DNA from: an uncultured Clostridia bacterium
GTDB lineage: Bacteria; Bacillota; Clostridia; UBA1381
Reading direction: 5' to 3'
Assembly (NCBI GenBank): GCA_947631085.1
Contig: CANRJY010000001.1
Span: forward strand, 204,529-268,528
DNA length: 64,000 bases
Below are positions 1-8,458 of this stretch, piece after piece. The position numbers and the translations under genes were made by a program. Below the pieces are notes generated by a model that saw only the letters and a program-made list of their open reading frames with translations, was not told the DNA's origin and searched no databases. The number at the start of each line of letters is the position of its first letter. Position 1 is the stretch's first letter.

Positions 1-14
1 GATTTTTGTCATAT

Positions 15-797
15 TTAATAATGAAATTCCTTTATAATTTCCTCCAAAACCGCTCTGTCAATGTTGGAGCTTATCTCATAAAGCGCAGTGCCGTCATTCC
101 ATTCCGCGGTCGTCCAATCTTCCGCATTGTCACGCGTGTAATAATACAGCCGCACCTGTTTGTCACCTATCGCTTTGTCCGAAGCTTCGCCGTTTTCGGT
201 GTGTATTGTCATGCCCGAAGCCTCGTTCTCGTCGATTAGCGTTATATCAATTTTGATAATATCGTTCCCGTCTTTGTAATCTGCCCTGATTTGTTTATTT
301 GAATAAATTTGTATCTTGTCGAGAATCATGTTATCCGGCATATAATTAGGTTTTTGAAGCTTTATTCCTAATTGATTTTCGGCATTGTGAAAGGCTTCGC
401 CGTTATTTGCGTCATCCCGCTCCAAATCAGTTTCGTTTCCTCTTTTTATTTTGATTGTGTCGGACGTTATCTGATTAATTGTGTTAAACACAAAGTTTTT
501 AACCGCGCCGACACAGAGCGATATCGCGAGCAAGGCAGATATAATCGCCGCTATGAGCAGTACTTTCTTCCATGTCTTTTTCACGCGCACGGGTTTTTCA
601 CGGGCGGCGCTGTCCTTGCAGGCGCTCATGATTCTTTTATACATATCCTCGGGCGGCAGTGAATATCCTTTTTCTCTCATTTCATCATCGCTGAGAACCG
701 GAGTGTCGTCCTCGCTTTCCATATATAGCGCGGCGCTTTCTTTTATGATTTCATCAAAGGCATTTCTGACCCTTTCATACCTCTCATTATTTTTCAC
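15..797 (-). CDS. Membrane-anchored anti-sigma-like protein (DUF4367 type)
   Basis: Probable partner of the upstream ECF sigma factor. A roughly 78-residue charged cytoplasmic N-terminus precedes one transmembrane helix (about residues 79-100, rich in Leu/Ile/Ala) and an extracellular region whose last ~100 residues resemble the DUF4367 domain found on many Clostridia anti-sigma factors. There is no HxxxCxxC zinc anti-sigma motif, so the sigma-binding mode is inferred from context only. The start is taken as GTG at 797, eight bases after GGAGG; a further in-frame GTG lies three codons upstream but sits on the SD itself. It overlaps the sigma gene by 11 bases, which suggests translational coupling. 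The distal end of the operon lies outside the window. Confidence 0.75.
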   Translation of the reverse strand: MKNNERYERVRNAFDEIIKESAALYMESEDDTPVLSDDEMREKGYSLPPEDMYKRIMSACKDSAAREKPVRVKKTWKKVLLIAAIISALLAISLCVGAVKNFVFNTINQITSDTIKIKRGNETDLERDDANNGEAFHNAENQLGIKLQKPNYMPDNMILDKIQIYSNKQIRADYKDGNDIIKIDITLIDENEASGMTIHTENGEASDKAIGDKQVRLYYYTRDNAEDWTTAEWNDGTALYEISSNIDRAVLEEIIKEFHY

Positions 798-1380
798 CGG
801 ACTCACCTCCGCCCAAAAAATATTCCTTTACAGATTCGCTTACAGCTTCATATAATATAGACCTCGCTCTGCTCAATCTCGAATATACCGTATTTTCGGA
901 TAAGTGCAGACACTCTGCTATCTCCTTTACCGAAAAGCCCATGTAATAGTGCAGGACGATGACCTCGGAATGTATCGGCTTCAGAGCACGCAGCTCGTCC
1001 ATAAGCTCCTTCGCCGCTTCCTTTCTTACAAGTTCGTTAAGAGGCGCGTTTTCGAAAATATCCGCGCACTCGTCAAATACCGCGTCATCATCCAAAACAA
1101 TATTTATATGCTTTTTATAAGTGGAGTCCTTCTTGTTCGAATCTATAACGGTACTCTTGGTAACCAATCTGATCCACCTTTTAATTGCTCTTTCATTCTG
1201 AAATTTTCCTAAAGTGCCGTATAATTTCACAAATACATCCTGCATGATTTCTTCTTTTAAAGACTCGTCAGTCACTGTGGAATTATTAATTTGAGCCCAT
1301 ACCATATTCTTGTATTTTAAGTACAGATACTCAAAATCAAAATTGCCGTCCTCAAAAGGCGCAGCCATAAATATTATCAA
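787..1380 (-). CDS. ECF-type RNA polymerase sigma factor
   Basis: Sigma-70 family extracytoplasmic-function sigma factor. The region-2 helices lie at about residues 15-83 and end in the RWIRLVTKS-type segment. Region 4 at about 131-175 has the typical HTH, with FSVKEIAECLHLSENTVYSR. No regions 1 or 3 are present, which defines the ECF class, and its length (~197 residues) is normal. The start is ambiguous. TTG at 1380 is eight bases after GAGG and is preferred; a GTG three codons earlier overlaps the SD, and the first ATG (1368) is too far from it. It is followed with overlap by the membrane anti-sigma-like gene, so the pair probably responds to an envelope signal. The target promoters cannot be inferred. 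Confidence 0.85.
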   Translation of the reverse strand: MIIFMAAPFEDGNFDFEYLYLKYKNMVWAQINNSTVTDESLKEEIMQDVFVKLYGTLGKFQNERAIKRWIRLVTKSTVIDSNKKDSTYKKHINIVLDDDAVFDECADIFENAPLNELVRKEAAKELMDELRALKPIHSEVIVLHYYMGFSVKEIAECLHLSENTVYSRLSRARSILYEAVSESVKEYFLGGGESGEK

Positions 1381-1425
1381 TATAAACACCTCAGCATTCG
1401 TTTACATAAATCATATTTCGTTTCT

Positions 1426-2271
1426 TTACGGCTTTTCCAGGGTTATTCTTCCTATTTTTGCGCTTCTCAGTTCATCGAGAACCATATTCGCGGCGCGCTC
1501 CATATCGATTTCTCCCCCCGATATTACAAAACCGCGCTTTTTGCCTATTCTTTCGAGTATTTCATACCCCTCGAACCCGTCAACGCTTTCAAGCTTATAC
1601 CTCGCGCATAACAAATCGGCATAGTTGTCCCTCAAATATTCGCAAAGGGAATACGCCAAAAGCTCGGTATTGATTATTTCATCCTTGATCGCACCAGTAT
1701 ATGCAAGACGTTTCGCGACCTCCTGATCCTCAAATTTCGGCGCGAGTATGCCCGGGGTGTCCAAAAGTTCAACGTCGCCCTTCAGCCGTATCCACTGCTT
1801 GCCGCGCGTAACGCCCGGTCTGTCGCCGGTTTTCGTGCTCGCCTTGCCGGCGAGACGGTTTATAAGACTTGATTTGCCCACATTCGGTATTCCCACCATC
1901 ATAATTTTGAGCGTCCTGTTGCGCCCTTTTTCTCTTTCGCGGTCGATTTTATCCTGTATCAGCCCTCTCGCCTCAGCGGTTATTTTATTTACACCTGCGC
2001 CTGTGGCGCAACTTATCGGAATAACCTTTATTCCCTCGCCACCGTATCGGTTTATCCACGCGTCGGTGAGAGATTGGTCGGCCAAATCGGACTTATTCAA
2101 GACAATAAGTCGCGGCTTGTTTTTTATTATATCATTAAAATACGGATTTCTGCCGGAATATGGTATGCGCGCATCGAGAATTTCAACGACCACGTCAATC
2201 ATTTTCAGATTTTCCTCGATCAGGCGCCGCGTTTTCGCCATATGCCCGGGAAACCATTGTAAATTCTGCAT
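1426..2271 (-). CDS. rbgA: Ribosome biogenesis GTPase YlqF/RbgA
   Basis: Circularly permuted GTPase that acts late in 50S subunit assembly. The motif order is the permuted one: G4 NKSD at 59-62, then G1 GIPNVGKS at 127-134, then G3 DTPG at 171-174. The N-terminal WFPGHMAKT sequence is the family signature, and a C-terminal helical RNA-binding region follows. At 281 residues it has the usual length. ATG follows AAAGGA. It lies downstream of rplS and lepB on the same strand, the standard Firmicutes order, although a palindromic repeat separates it from lepB. Confidence 0.95.
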   Translation of the reverse strand: MQNLQWFPGHMAKTRRLIEENLKMIDVVVEILDARIPYSGRNPYFNDIIKNKPRLIVLNKSDLADQSLTDAWINRYGGEGIKVIPISCATGAGVNKITAEARGLIQDKIDREREKGRNRTLKIMMVGIPNVGKSSLINRLAGKASTKTGDRPGVTRGKQWIRLKGDVELLDTPGILAPKFEDQEVAKRLAYTGAIKDEIINTELLAYSLCEYLRDNYADLLCARYKLESVDGFEGYEILERIGKKRGFVISGGEIDMERAANMVLDELRSAKIGRITLEKP

Positions 2272-2295
2272 AATTTTTCCTTTCCTATAAGCAGA

Positions 2296-2351
2296 GGCGA
2301 ACCGTGTTGACCCGTCCGTGATTATCTCACGAACATCGAGCGCGGTTCGCC
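2296..2351. repeat. Palindromic repeat between lepB and rbgA
   Basis: Nine-base arms GGCGAACCG (2296-2304) and CGGTTCGCC (2343-2351) enclose a second small hairpin, CGTGA-TTATC-TCACG. The right arm ends in CGCCCCTATA, a tail shared with palindromes at 18425 and 46120. It may act as a partial terminator or RNA-processing site between the two genes. Confidence 0.6.
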
Positions 2352-2378
2352 CCTATAATATACTCAACTGTTTTATTT

Positions 2379-3062
2379 TTACCGCGTTATACCCATTTTG
2401 TTAAGCGGCCAAATGCGTATCTGCGATTTACCCAGTATGGCCTCCATAGGCACCTGTCCGAGCTCAGCGGTTCGGCTGTCTTTGCTTCGCGGACGGTTAT
2501 CGCCCATTACAAACACCATTCCGTCATCAACCGTAAGCGGGTACTGTACCGTCGGGTCAAGCGGCGTCGTCTCGCCGTCGTAATACGGCTCCTCCAGTTC
2601 GGCTCCGTCGACGTATACCTTGCCGTCGCGCAAATCTATCGTCTGTCCCGGGAGTCCGATCACGCGCTTTACATAGTATTTCTTTTCCAGCTCGTTCGGC
2701 TTGTGGAACGGCAGATTCGCGAAGAATGAAAGTCTCATCTTGGTAAATGACGACAGCTCCTCTTTGTCCTGCGCAAGAGCCATTTCGTCAAATATTTCCT
2801 CGCGCGCCTTATATCGGCTGTCGAGAATTATTATGTCGCCCTGATGCGGCTTATATCCGAGCTTTGTCACGATCAATCTGTCGTTGTTTACAAGCGTCGG
2901 GAACATACTGGAGCCGTCCACACGCACCACGTCAAATACGAATGCTCTTATCAAAAGCGCGATAATAACCGCGATCGCAATCGTGTACACCCATTCCCAT
3001 ATTTCTTTTCCTAAATTAAATTCCTTTTCCTGATTTTGAGAATTTTCATTCTGCTCGCTCAT
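2379..3062 (-). CDS. lepB: Type I signal peptidase
   Basis: Membrane serine/lysine-dyad peptidase that removes Sec and Tat signal peptides on the outer face of the membrane. One N-terminal transmembrane helix (about 24-43) is followed by the VDGSSMFPT box with catalytic Ser52, then by general-base Lys132 in YYVKRVIGLPG. The family box GDNRPRSKDSR lies at 188-197. About 40 residues inserted between the Ser and Lys boxes (roughly 85-125) make it longer than the minimal Bacillus SipS. ATG follows GGGAGG. It is part of the rplS-lepB-rbgA group. Confidence 0.95.
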   Translation of the reverse strand: MSEQNENSQNQEKEFNLGKEIWEWVYTIAIAVIIALLIRAFVFDVVRVDGSSMFPTLVNNDRLIVTKLGYKPHQGDIIILDSRYKAREEIFDEMALAQDKEELSSFTKMRLSFFANLPFHKPNELEKKYYVKRVIGLPGQTIDLRDGKVYVDGAELEEPYYDGETTPLDPTVQYPLTVDDGMVFVMGDNRPRSKDSRTAELGQVPMEAILGKSQIRIWPLNKMGITR

Positions 3063-3171
3063 TTTTGGACCTCCCTGTTTTTAATATGTTCACATTTTAT
3101 CATGTAAATATTACAATATAATGAACATGAGATAAACATTCTATAAATTTATCCCAAAATAATCAAGACAA

Positions 3172-3196
3172 AAACGGGACACAAACATGTCCCGTT
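3172..3196 (-). terminator. Rho-independent terminator of rplS
   Basis: The stem AACGGGACA/TGTCCCGTT (3173-3181 with 3188-3196) has a six-base loop and is followed by a T-run when read on the minus strand, just after the rplS stop. Confidence 0.7.
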
Positions 3197-3212
3197 CGCA
3201 TATGTCAAGGAG

Positions 3213-3569
3213 TTATATTCTTTCCTTAACCTTAGCCGCCTTACCTACTCTGTCACGCAGATAGTAAAGCTTCGCCCTTCTTACTTTACCCTTTCTCGAA
3301 ACTTCGATTCTCTCGATGTTGGGTGAGTTTACAGGCCATGTTTTTTCAACGCCTACGCCGTAAGAAAGACGTCTTACAGTGAAGGTCTCCGCGATGCCGC
3401 CGCCCTGCTTTTTGATGATTGTTCCTTCAAACATCTGAGTTCTTGTGCGGCTGCCCTCTACGATTCTCTGATATACCTTTACATTGTTGCCGACAACAAG
3501 CTCGGGTAAATCTGTTCTGATTTGGTCTTTTGTCAAAGCGTTAATGATTTCTGTTGCGTTTGCCATCAT
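3213..3569 (-). CDS. rplS: Ribosomal protein bL19
   Basis: Large-subunit protein located at the 30S-50S interface. The sequence shows the family blocks [34 protein letters not shown], and [20 protein letters not shown], and a basic C-terminal tail. Length is about 118 residues, as expected. Two adjacent ATG codons follow AGGAGG; the second (3566) has the better eight-base spacing, so the first Met may be superfluous. It has its own strong promoter at 3638-3666 and a terminator directly downstream, which suggests that much of the transcription stops before lepB. Confidence 0.97.
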   Translation of the reverse strand: MMANATEIINALTKDQIRTDLPELVVGNNVKVYQRIVEGSRTRTQMFEGTIIKKQGGGIAETFTVRRLSYGVGVEKTWPVNSPNIERIEVSRKGKVRRAKLYYLRDRVGKAAKVKERI

Positions 3570-3637
3570 TAATTCCTCCTTAAATTCTTAGACTTTCGTG
3601 CCGACCGAGGCAGAGGACTGTCCGTAATAACTATAGG

Positions 3638-3666
3638 ATTATAACACACTGTAACGGAAAATGCAA
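3638..3666 (-). promoter_or_regulatory. Sigma-A promoter of rplS
   Basis: On the minus strand, TTGCAT and TATAAT are separated by exactly 17 bases. The ~60-base leader to the rplS start could carry an autoregulatory L19 leader, but I cannot establish its fold. Confidence 0.8.
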
Positions 3667-3752
3667 GTGTTTTTTGAAAAAAATACTTAAAATTTTTTAA
3701 ACATAAATCCGCGCACACGCTCGTAGGATAGTATTACAACGGAGGATTAATC

Positions 3753-4910
3753 ATGAAATTCAAAACTATCGTCATTACGAAAAAGAAATTAACCGGATTT
3801 GCAGCCGTTCTCGCAGCCGCCGGCGTTCTTGCGGGAACGGCGGCTTATTTTAAAGCGCGCGGCGCCGAGGTCCTTCCCGTCTTTAACGCGGACAAACCTA
3901 ACTACGAGGAAATTTTGGACGAGGGGCTCTCAAACGGCGGCGAATTTAATATAAAATCGTTTATAACCAAGCTTTTGGGCTTTGACCCTCGGGAGCCGGA
4001 AACAATACTAAAGGAGTTCTCGCCCGTTATGGACGATTCGACGGCGGCGGAATATCCGCAGGATACCGCTCAGGCTGCCGAAGTAACCGCTGAACCTGCC
4101 GAAAATACCGAAGTGGAGGAACCCGTATCGCCGGAAAACACGTCCGAAAGCATATCCGATCCGCCCCTACCCATGCCGGAGCAAATCCGCACATCAACGG
4201 GACTGTCCGTCAACAATGCGAGCAGCTATTCGGTAGACGTTGACCGCATGTGCGCCGAAAATCTGACGTTTTCCAACACAGCCGGAGAACCGCTTGTGCT
4301 GATAGTCCACACGCATACCACCGAATGCTATGACGGCGACCAAATGGCAGGCGAAACGGAACGCACCACAGACGACACAAAGAACGTGATTGAAATAGGG
4401 AATGTGATTCAAAGCGTACTTGAGGAAAACGGCATAGGCTGCGTACACGATATCACCTATCACGACTACCCGTCATACCAGGGCTCATATACGCGCGCCC
4501 TTTCAACAATTCAAAGCAATCTCGGGCAATATCCGTCGATAAAAATTGTGCTTGACGTACACCGCGACGCGTTCATTTACGAGGACGGCACCAAGCTGAA
4601 AGTCGACCGCGCCGGCTGCGACCCGCCCGCCTCGCAGGTTATGCTCGTCGCCGGTACCGACAGCATGGGGCTCTCACACGACAACTGGCGCGAGAATCTT
4701 AAATTTGCGGCAAAAATACAAAATGCCGCGCAAATAATGTACCCCGGGCTGATGCGTCCGATAAATCTGCGGACAGAGCGCTTTAACATGCACATGACGC
4801 CCGGCAGTCTGATTATGGAGGTAGGCTCGAACGGCAACACGCTCGCCGAGGCGAAGGAGGGAGCGCGCGAAGCCGCAAGAGCAGTCGCGGCGGCTGTATT
4901 ATCGGGATAA
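3753..4910 (+). CDS. spoIIP: Stage II sporulation protein P
   Basis: Cell-wall amidase/endopeptidase of the DMP engulfment machinery, which also contains SpoIID and SpoIIM, acting at the forespore septum. The N-terminal transmembrane anchor lies at about residues 13-33. A low-complexity Glu/Ala/Pro linker (about 90-145) follows, then the SpoIIP catalytic domain with the HTHTTE motif at 186-191. The C-terminal block has RTERFNMHM and EVGSNGNTLAEA. Its length (385) is typical. ATG follows GGAGG by seven bases. It is transcribed divergently from rplS and alone, consistent with mother-cell sigma-E control, although I could not pick out a convincing sigma-E promoter. Confidence 0.95.
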   Translation: MKFKTIVITKKKLTGFAAVLAAAGVLAGTAAYFKARGAEVLPVFNADKPNYEEILDEGLSNGGEFNIKSFITKLLGFDPREPETILKEFSPVMDDSTAAEYPQDTAQAAEVTAEPAENTEVEEPVSPENTSESISDPPLPMPEQIRTSTGLSVNNASSYSVDVDRMCAENLTFSNTAGEPLVLIVHTHTTECYDGDQMAGETERTTDDTKNVIEIGNVIQSVLEENGIGCVHDITYHDYPSYQGSYTRALSTIQSNLGQYPSIKIVLDVHRDAFIYEDGTKLKVDRAGCDPPASQVMLVAGTDSMGLSHDNWRENLKFAAKIQNAAQIMYPGLMRPINLRTERFNMHMTPGSLIMEVGSNGNTLAEAKEGAREAARAVAAAVLSG

Positions 4911-4912
4911 AA

Positions 4913-4936
4913 AAGGAGCGGATATTTCCGCTCCTT
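4913..4936. terminator. Bidirectional terminator between spoIIP and the CorC-like gene
   Basis: The ten-base arms AAGGAGCGGA (4913-4922) and TCCGCTCCTT (4927-4936) lie between two convergent genes and are flanked by A- and T-rich tracts. Confidence 0.75.
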
Positions 4937-4939
4937 CAA

Positions 4940-6202
4940 TTATTCGTCTTTTTTCGATTCCGGCTCCGCGTCCATATGTACTCTTATTTCAAGAACATGT
5001 CGGGAATCGCGTTTCGTTACCGTTACGGTAATATTTTTGTATTTGAACGTGTCGTTTATCTCCGGAATTTTGCCGAGCGCGTCAGTCACCCAGCCGCCGA
5101 CGGTTTGGATATCCTCATTTTCGTCCTCGCTCATACCAAGGTACTCGAACATATCCTCCAAATCCGCTCCGCATTTTACGATATAGTCGTTTCTGCCCAC
5201 TTTACGGAAATTCTCGACCACCTTATCGTGTTCGTCCCAAATTTCCCCGACAAGCTCCTCGATTATATCCTCAAGCGTGACGATACCGACCGTGCCGCCG
5301 TATTCGTCTATGATCACCGCCAAATGTGATTTTTTTCGCTGCAGCTCGCGCATAAGCTCGGATATTTTCATTGACGGGATTATAAAAACCGGCTCGGATA
5401 TTACCTTTCGTATCGAAATTCCCGCATCTTCTATGCGGCGGAAATCCTTTTCGTTGAGCACACCGATAATATTGTCAATCGTGTCGCTGTAAACAGGCAG
5501 ACGCGAGAAGCCGCTTTCGCGGAATTTTCTGTTGATTTCTTCATTATCCTCGGTAATATCCACCGCCACCACGTCAACGCGGCTTGTGTGAATATCTATC
5601 GCCTCGATGTCATTAAACTCGATAGCGTTTCGGATAAGCTCGCTTTCCTCATTGTCAATCTCGCCGTCATTTTGAGCCTCCTCAACCATAGTGAGAAGCT
5701 CCTCCTCAGTAACGCCGCGCGAATCGTCGCTTTTGAACACCTTTGAAATCATATTCTGCCACAATCCGAACAGCGCAATTAAAGGCTTCAGCACGGTTAC
5801 GACAGCTTTCATAAACGGCGCTGAAACAATCGCGAATTTCTCAGGCGAGTTTTTTGCCATTGTTTTCGGCGAAATCTCACCGAAAATCAGCACCAGCACG
5901 GTCATAACTATAGTAGAGATCGTAGGGCCTATCTCGCCGAAATGGCTTATAAAGATCACAGTAGCGAGAGAAGTCGCGGCTATGTTTACTATATTGTTTC
6001 CGATAAGTATTCCGGCAATCAGCTTATCGTAATCCTCCGCGAGCTTCAACGCTGCATTTGCGCGTCGGTTCCCGTTATTCGCCATACTTTTCACGCGAAT
6101 CTTATTCATCGACGTAAACGCCGTTTCGCTCGCGGAAAAATACGCGGATCCGAGAATTAACAATACCAATATTAAAATTTGTACAATAGTGTCACTGTCC
6201 AA
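4940..6202 (-). CDS. CNNM/CBS-domain CorC-HlyC family membrane protein
   Basis: Putative magnesium/cation transporter or regulator of the 'hemolysin-related' family. The first ~185 residues carry the CNNM (DUF21) membrane domain with the FSASETAFTSMN motif near the N-terminus and several hydrophobic helices. A tandem CBS pair follows (about 205-330, with LPVYSDTIDNIIGVL and HLAVIIDEYGGTVGIVTLEDI). The C-terminus is a CorC_HlyC regulatory domain (about 340-410). Length 420 is normal. The start is a TTG at 6202 with a poor, distant SD (AGGAG about 15 bases upstream), so initiation is uncertain. It appears to be a single-gene unit. Confidence 0.88.
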   Translation of the reverse strand: MDSDTIVQILILVLLILGSAYFSASETAFTSMNKIRVKSMANNGNRRANAALKLAEDYDKLIAGILIGNNIVNIAATSLATVIFISHFGEIGPTISTIVMTVLVLIFGEISPKTMAKNSPEKFAIVSAPFMKAVVTVLKPLIALFGLWQNMISKVFKSDDSRGVTEEELLTMVEEAQNDGEIDNEESELIRNAIEFNDIEAIDIHTSRVDVVAVDITEDNEEINRKFRESGFSRLPVYSDTIDNIIGVLNEKDFRRIEDAGISIRKVISEPVFIIPSMKISELMRELQRKKSHLAVIIDEYGGTVGIVTLEDIIEELVGEIWDEHDKVVENFRKVGRNDYIVKCGADLEDMFEYLGMSEDENEDIQTVGGWVTDALGKIPEINDTFKYKNITVTVTKRDSRHVLEIRVHMDAEPESKKDE

Positions 6203-6372
6203 TTCTTCTTTTTCACTCTCCTAAGAATTTTTATAGCTGCGTCGCCGCAGCATTATGTTTCAATATTTTCTCGAGTATCAAAAACACTTTTATCGATACT
6301 TGGAGCTATTATACCATAGTATTTCGTCAAAGTCAAATCGTTATCGTGAAAAGCCGTATTTTTAACGAAAAT

Positions 6373-7464
6373 TTAACATAAAACCTCCGCCGTAAACTCC
6401 GCCGCGCGCTCTTTGGCATTTTTAATTTCCTCGTCCGACGGGCGGAAACAGCAGCTTATCGGCTTTATCGGCATACGCATTTTTATCGCCGACAGATGTG
6501 TTTGCAGAAGATTCAGCGCTTCGCCGCTCCATCCGTAAGCGCCGAATACAAGACACGGCGTTCCCTTTTTCAATACCGGATTTATTGACGCGATAACGTC
6601 CCAAACCGGTTTTAACGCGTTTTTATTGACCGTCGGCGAACCGAAAGCGAGCGCGTCAGCAGATTTTACGGCTTCTATCGCTCTCTCCGTCCCCTCGGAC
6701 ACGTCAAAGACTTCGGTTTTTATCCCTCTGTTCGTAAACGCTTCCGCGATCACCTCCGCCAAACGCCGCGTACATCCGTCCGTTGACGCGTAAACTACCG
6801 CCGCAGTTTTTATTCCCTCAGCCTTCTCTTTGCTCCATTTTGCGTAGCTTTCCAAAGCGGATTTAACGTCGGAAACCACTCCCCGCGACGGATATATTAT
6901 GTCAACCTCTAAATCTTTAATTCTGTTCAATGCGTTCCTGACGTAATCGGAAAATGGAGACAGAAATTTTTCGTAATACTCCCCCGCTCCGCGCGCATAA
7001 TCACAGCCTTCGGACGAAAACGCGTTGCCCGTGAAAAGCGTCTTTTGAGACGCAAAATATGCGAACATACTGTCCTGCCACGGAAGATTAGGGACTATCA
7101 TAAATTTCAGCAACGCGCCGCCCAAATCAAGCGTTCCTCCATCCTTGACAAGATACTCGTTAAACTTCAAATTCGTGATTTCCTTTAAATTGCGAAGTCC
7201 CGCCGTTGTCGCCGCGATTTTAATTTCGGGATATGTTTCAATCATCCGCGCAACGGTTCCCGCATAGCACGTCTGCGTATTCGGAAGAATGAGATAATCG
7301 GGTTTGTTCCGTTTTGTTATTGATTTTATATTATCTATGTATTCATCCGCCGCGCTCTCCGGCACGCAGCCCACTATCGCCTTGCATACTCCGTCATTTT
7401 CTATCAAATATGAGTTATACGCGGCGGAACCGCCGCGTATACCGACATTAAATATATTGCTCAT
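6373..7464 (-). CDS. FprA-like A-type flavoprotein lacking its diiron ligands
   Basis: Resembles flavodiiron O2/NO reductases: a metallo-beta-lactamase-like domain (1-215) followed by a flavodoxin domain (about 218-363, with the FMN-binding YASTDGCTRRLA loop and FGAYGWSG). Aligned by eye without gaps to the canonical NHVEPDHSG motif, residues 62, 64, 66 and 67 are Asn, Gln, Cys and Tyr instead of His, Glu, Asp and His. The later ligands are also replaced: Pro128 for His, Asn147 for Asp, and Arg194 for the final His. The fold-defining residues around them (DSMF, LDLGG, YPS.G) remain, so the frame is sound but O2 or NO reduction at a diiron site is unlikely. It is the last gene of the dnaG-rpoD-prmA operon, ten bases after prmA. 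It may be an FMN-dependent redox partner or a scaffold. Confidence 0.85.
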   Translation of the reverse strand: MSNIFNVGIRGGSAAYNSYLIENDGVCKAIVGCVPESAADEYIDNIKSITKRNKPDYLILPNTQTCYAGTVARMIETYPEIKIAATTAGLRNLKEITNLKFNEYLVKDGGTLDLGGALLKFMIVPNLPWQDSMFAYFASQKTLFTGNAFSSEGCDYARGAGEYYEKFLSPFSDYVRNALNRIKDLEVDIIYPSRGVVSDVKSALESYAKWSKEKAEGIKTAAVVYASTDGCTRRLAEVIAEAFTNRGIKTEVFDVSEGTERAIEAVKSADALAFGSPTVNKNALKPVWDVIASINPVLKKGTPCLVFGAYGWSGEALNLLQTHLSAIKMRMPIKPISCCFRPSDEEIKNAKERAAEFTAEVLC

Positions 7465-7473
7465 TTTTTCTCC

Positions 7474-8439
7474 TTACCTGCAAATTATCGACAACCAATC
7501 CTTGCGGCGGCGTATATCCTCTATCTTAAATCCGCATTCTTCCAAAGCGGAGCGAACGTCGTCCTCTCTGTCCTCGATTATTCCGGACGTGATAAACACG
7601 CCTCCGTCCTTCAGATATTCCTTCGCCTTCGGCGCGAGACCTATTATAACGTCCGCGACTATATTCGCCGCAATAATATCATATTTGTGTTCACCGAGCG
7701 TATTTTGCAGGTTTTCGTCTGTAAGTATATTACCGCTCATAACGTGGTATCGGCTGCGGCTCACGTTATTTCTGTCCGCGTTCTCATACGCTACAGTGAC
7801 TGCGTTAGGGTCGATATCCACCGCGTACGCCTCTTTAGCTCCGAGCATCAGCGCAATTACCGACAAAATGCCGCTTCCGCAGCCCAAATCAAGCATCATA
7901 TCGTCCGGCTTTATATATTCCTCTATCGCCTCGATACATAATTGAGTTGTATAGTGCGAGCCGGTGCCGAAGCTCATGCCGGGGTTTATGCTGAACACGA
8001 CCTTACCGGCAGGCTCCTCCAAATCCTCCCATTCCGGCTTTATAATCAGTTTTTTCCCGATTTCGAGCGCATGGAAATATTTTTTCCAGTTATTCGCCCA
8101 ATCCTCCTCGCTTGTATTGTCAAGCTCGATTTCAAGCCTGCCGAACTCTCCGTTTTCGTTAAGCTCGCTCATCTCAAGCAGCGACGAGCGTATTTCCGAG
8201 AGCATCTCGCGCCCCGCGGCATTGTCGCTCACATATGCTATAACGCGCGTTTCGCCCTGCTTTTGCTTTATTAAGTCATCGTCCACATAATCCCAGTATT
8301 GATGATTGTTTTCAAGAAAATCCTTAAAATCCTGCTCATCCTCGATTTCGATACCGGTTATACCGAGCTGATACAGTCTGCCGCTGACCGGCTCTATACC
8401 CGCCGACGTCGTGTATATTGAAACCTTTATCCAGTCCAT
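7474..8439 (-). CDS. prmA: Ribosomal protein L11 methyltransferase
   Basis: SAM-dependent enzyme that trimethylates ribosomal protein L11. An N-terminal L11-recognition domain (about 1-100) is followed by a class I methyltransferase domain with motif I LDLGCGSGILSV and an acidic motif II (YAVDIDPNAV). The catalytic-loop sequence IIAANIVADVII and the substrate segment NPGMSFGTGSHYTT are also present. Length 321 is typical. ATG follows GGAGG closely. It lies 19 bases after rpoD in the same operon. Confidence 0.95.
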   Translation of the reverse strand: MDWIKVSIYTTSAGIEPVSGRLYQLGITGIEIEDEQDFKDFLENNHQYWDYVDDDLIKQKQGETRVIAYVSDNAAGREMLSEIRSSLLEMSELNENGEFGRLEIELDNTSEEDWANNWKKYFHALEIGKKLIIKPEWEDLEEPAGKVVFSINPGMSFGTGSHYTTQLCIEAIEEYIKPDDMMLDLGCGSGILSVIALMLGAKEAYAVDIDPNAVTVAYENADRNNVSRSRYHVMSGNILTDENLQNTLGEHKYDIIAANIVADVIIGLAPKAKEYLKDGGVFITSGIIEDREDDVRSALEECGFKIEDIRRRKDWLSIICR

Positions 8440-8458
8440 GTTTCCTCCGTTTGGTAAA

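Noticed and set aside
3570..3637. A possible L19 autoregulatory leader before rplS
   Set aside because: The leader is short and I could not demonstrate the required pairing by eye.
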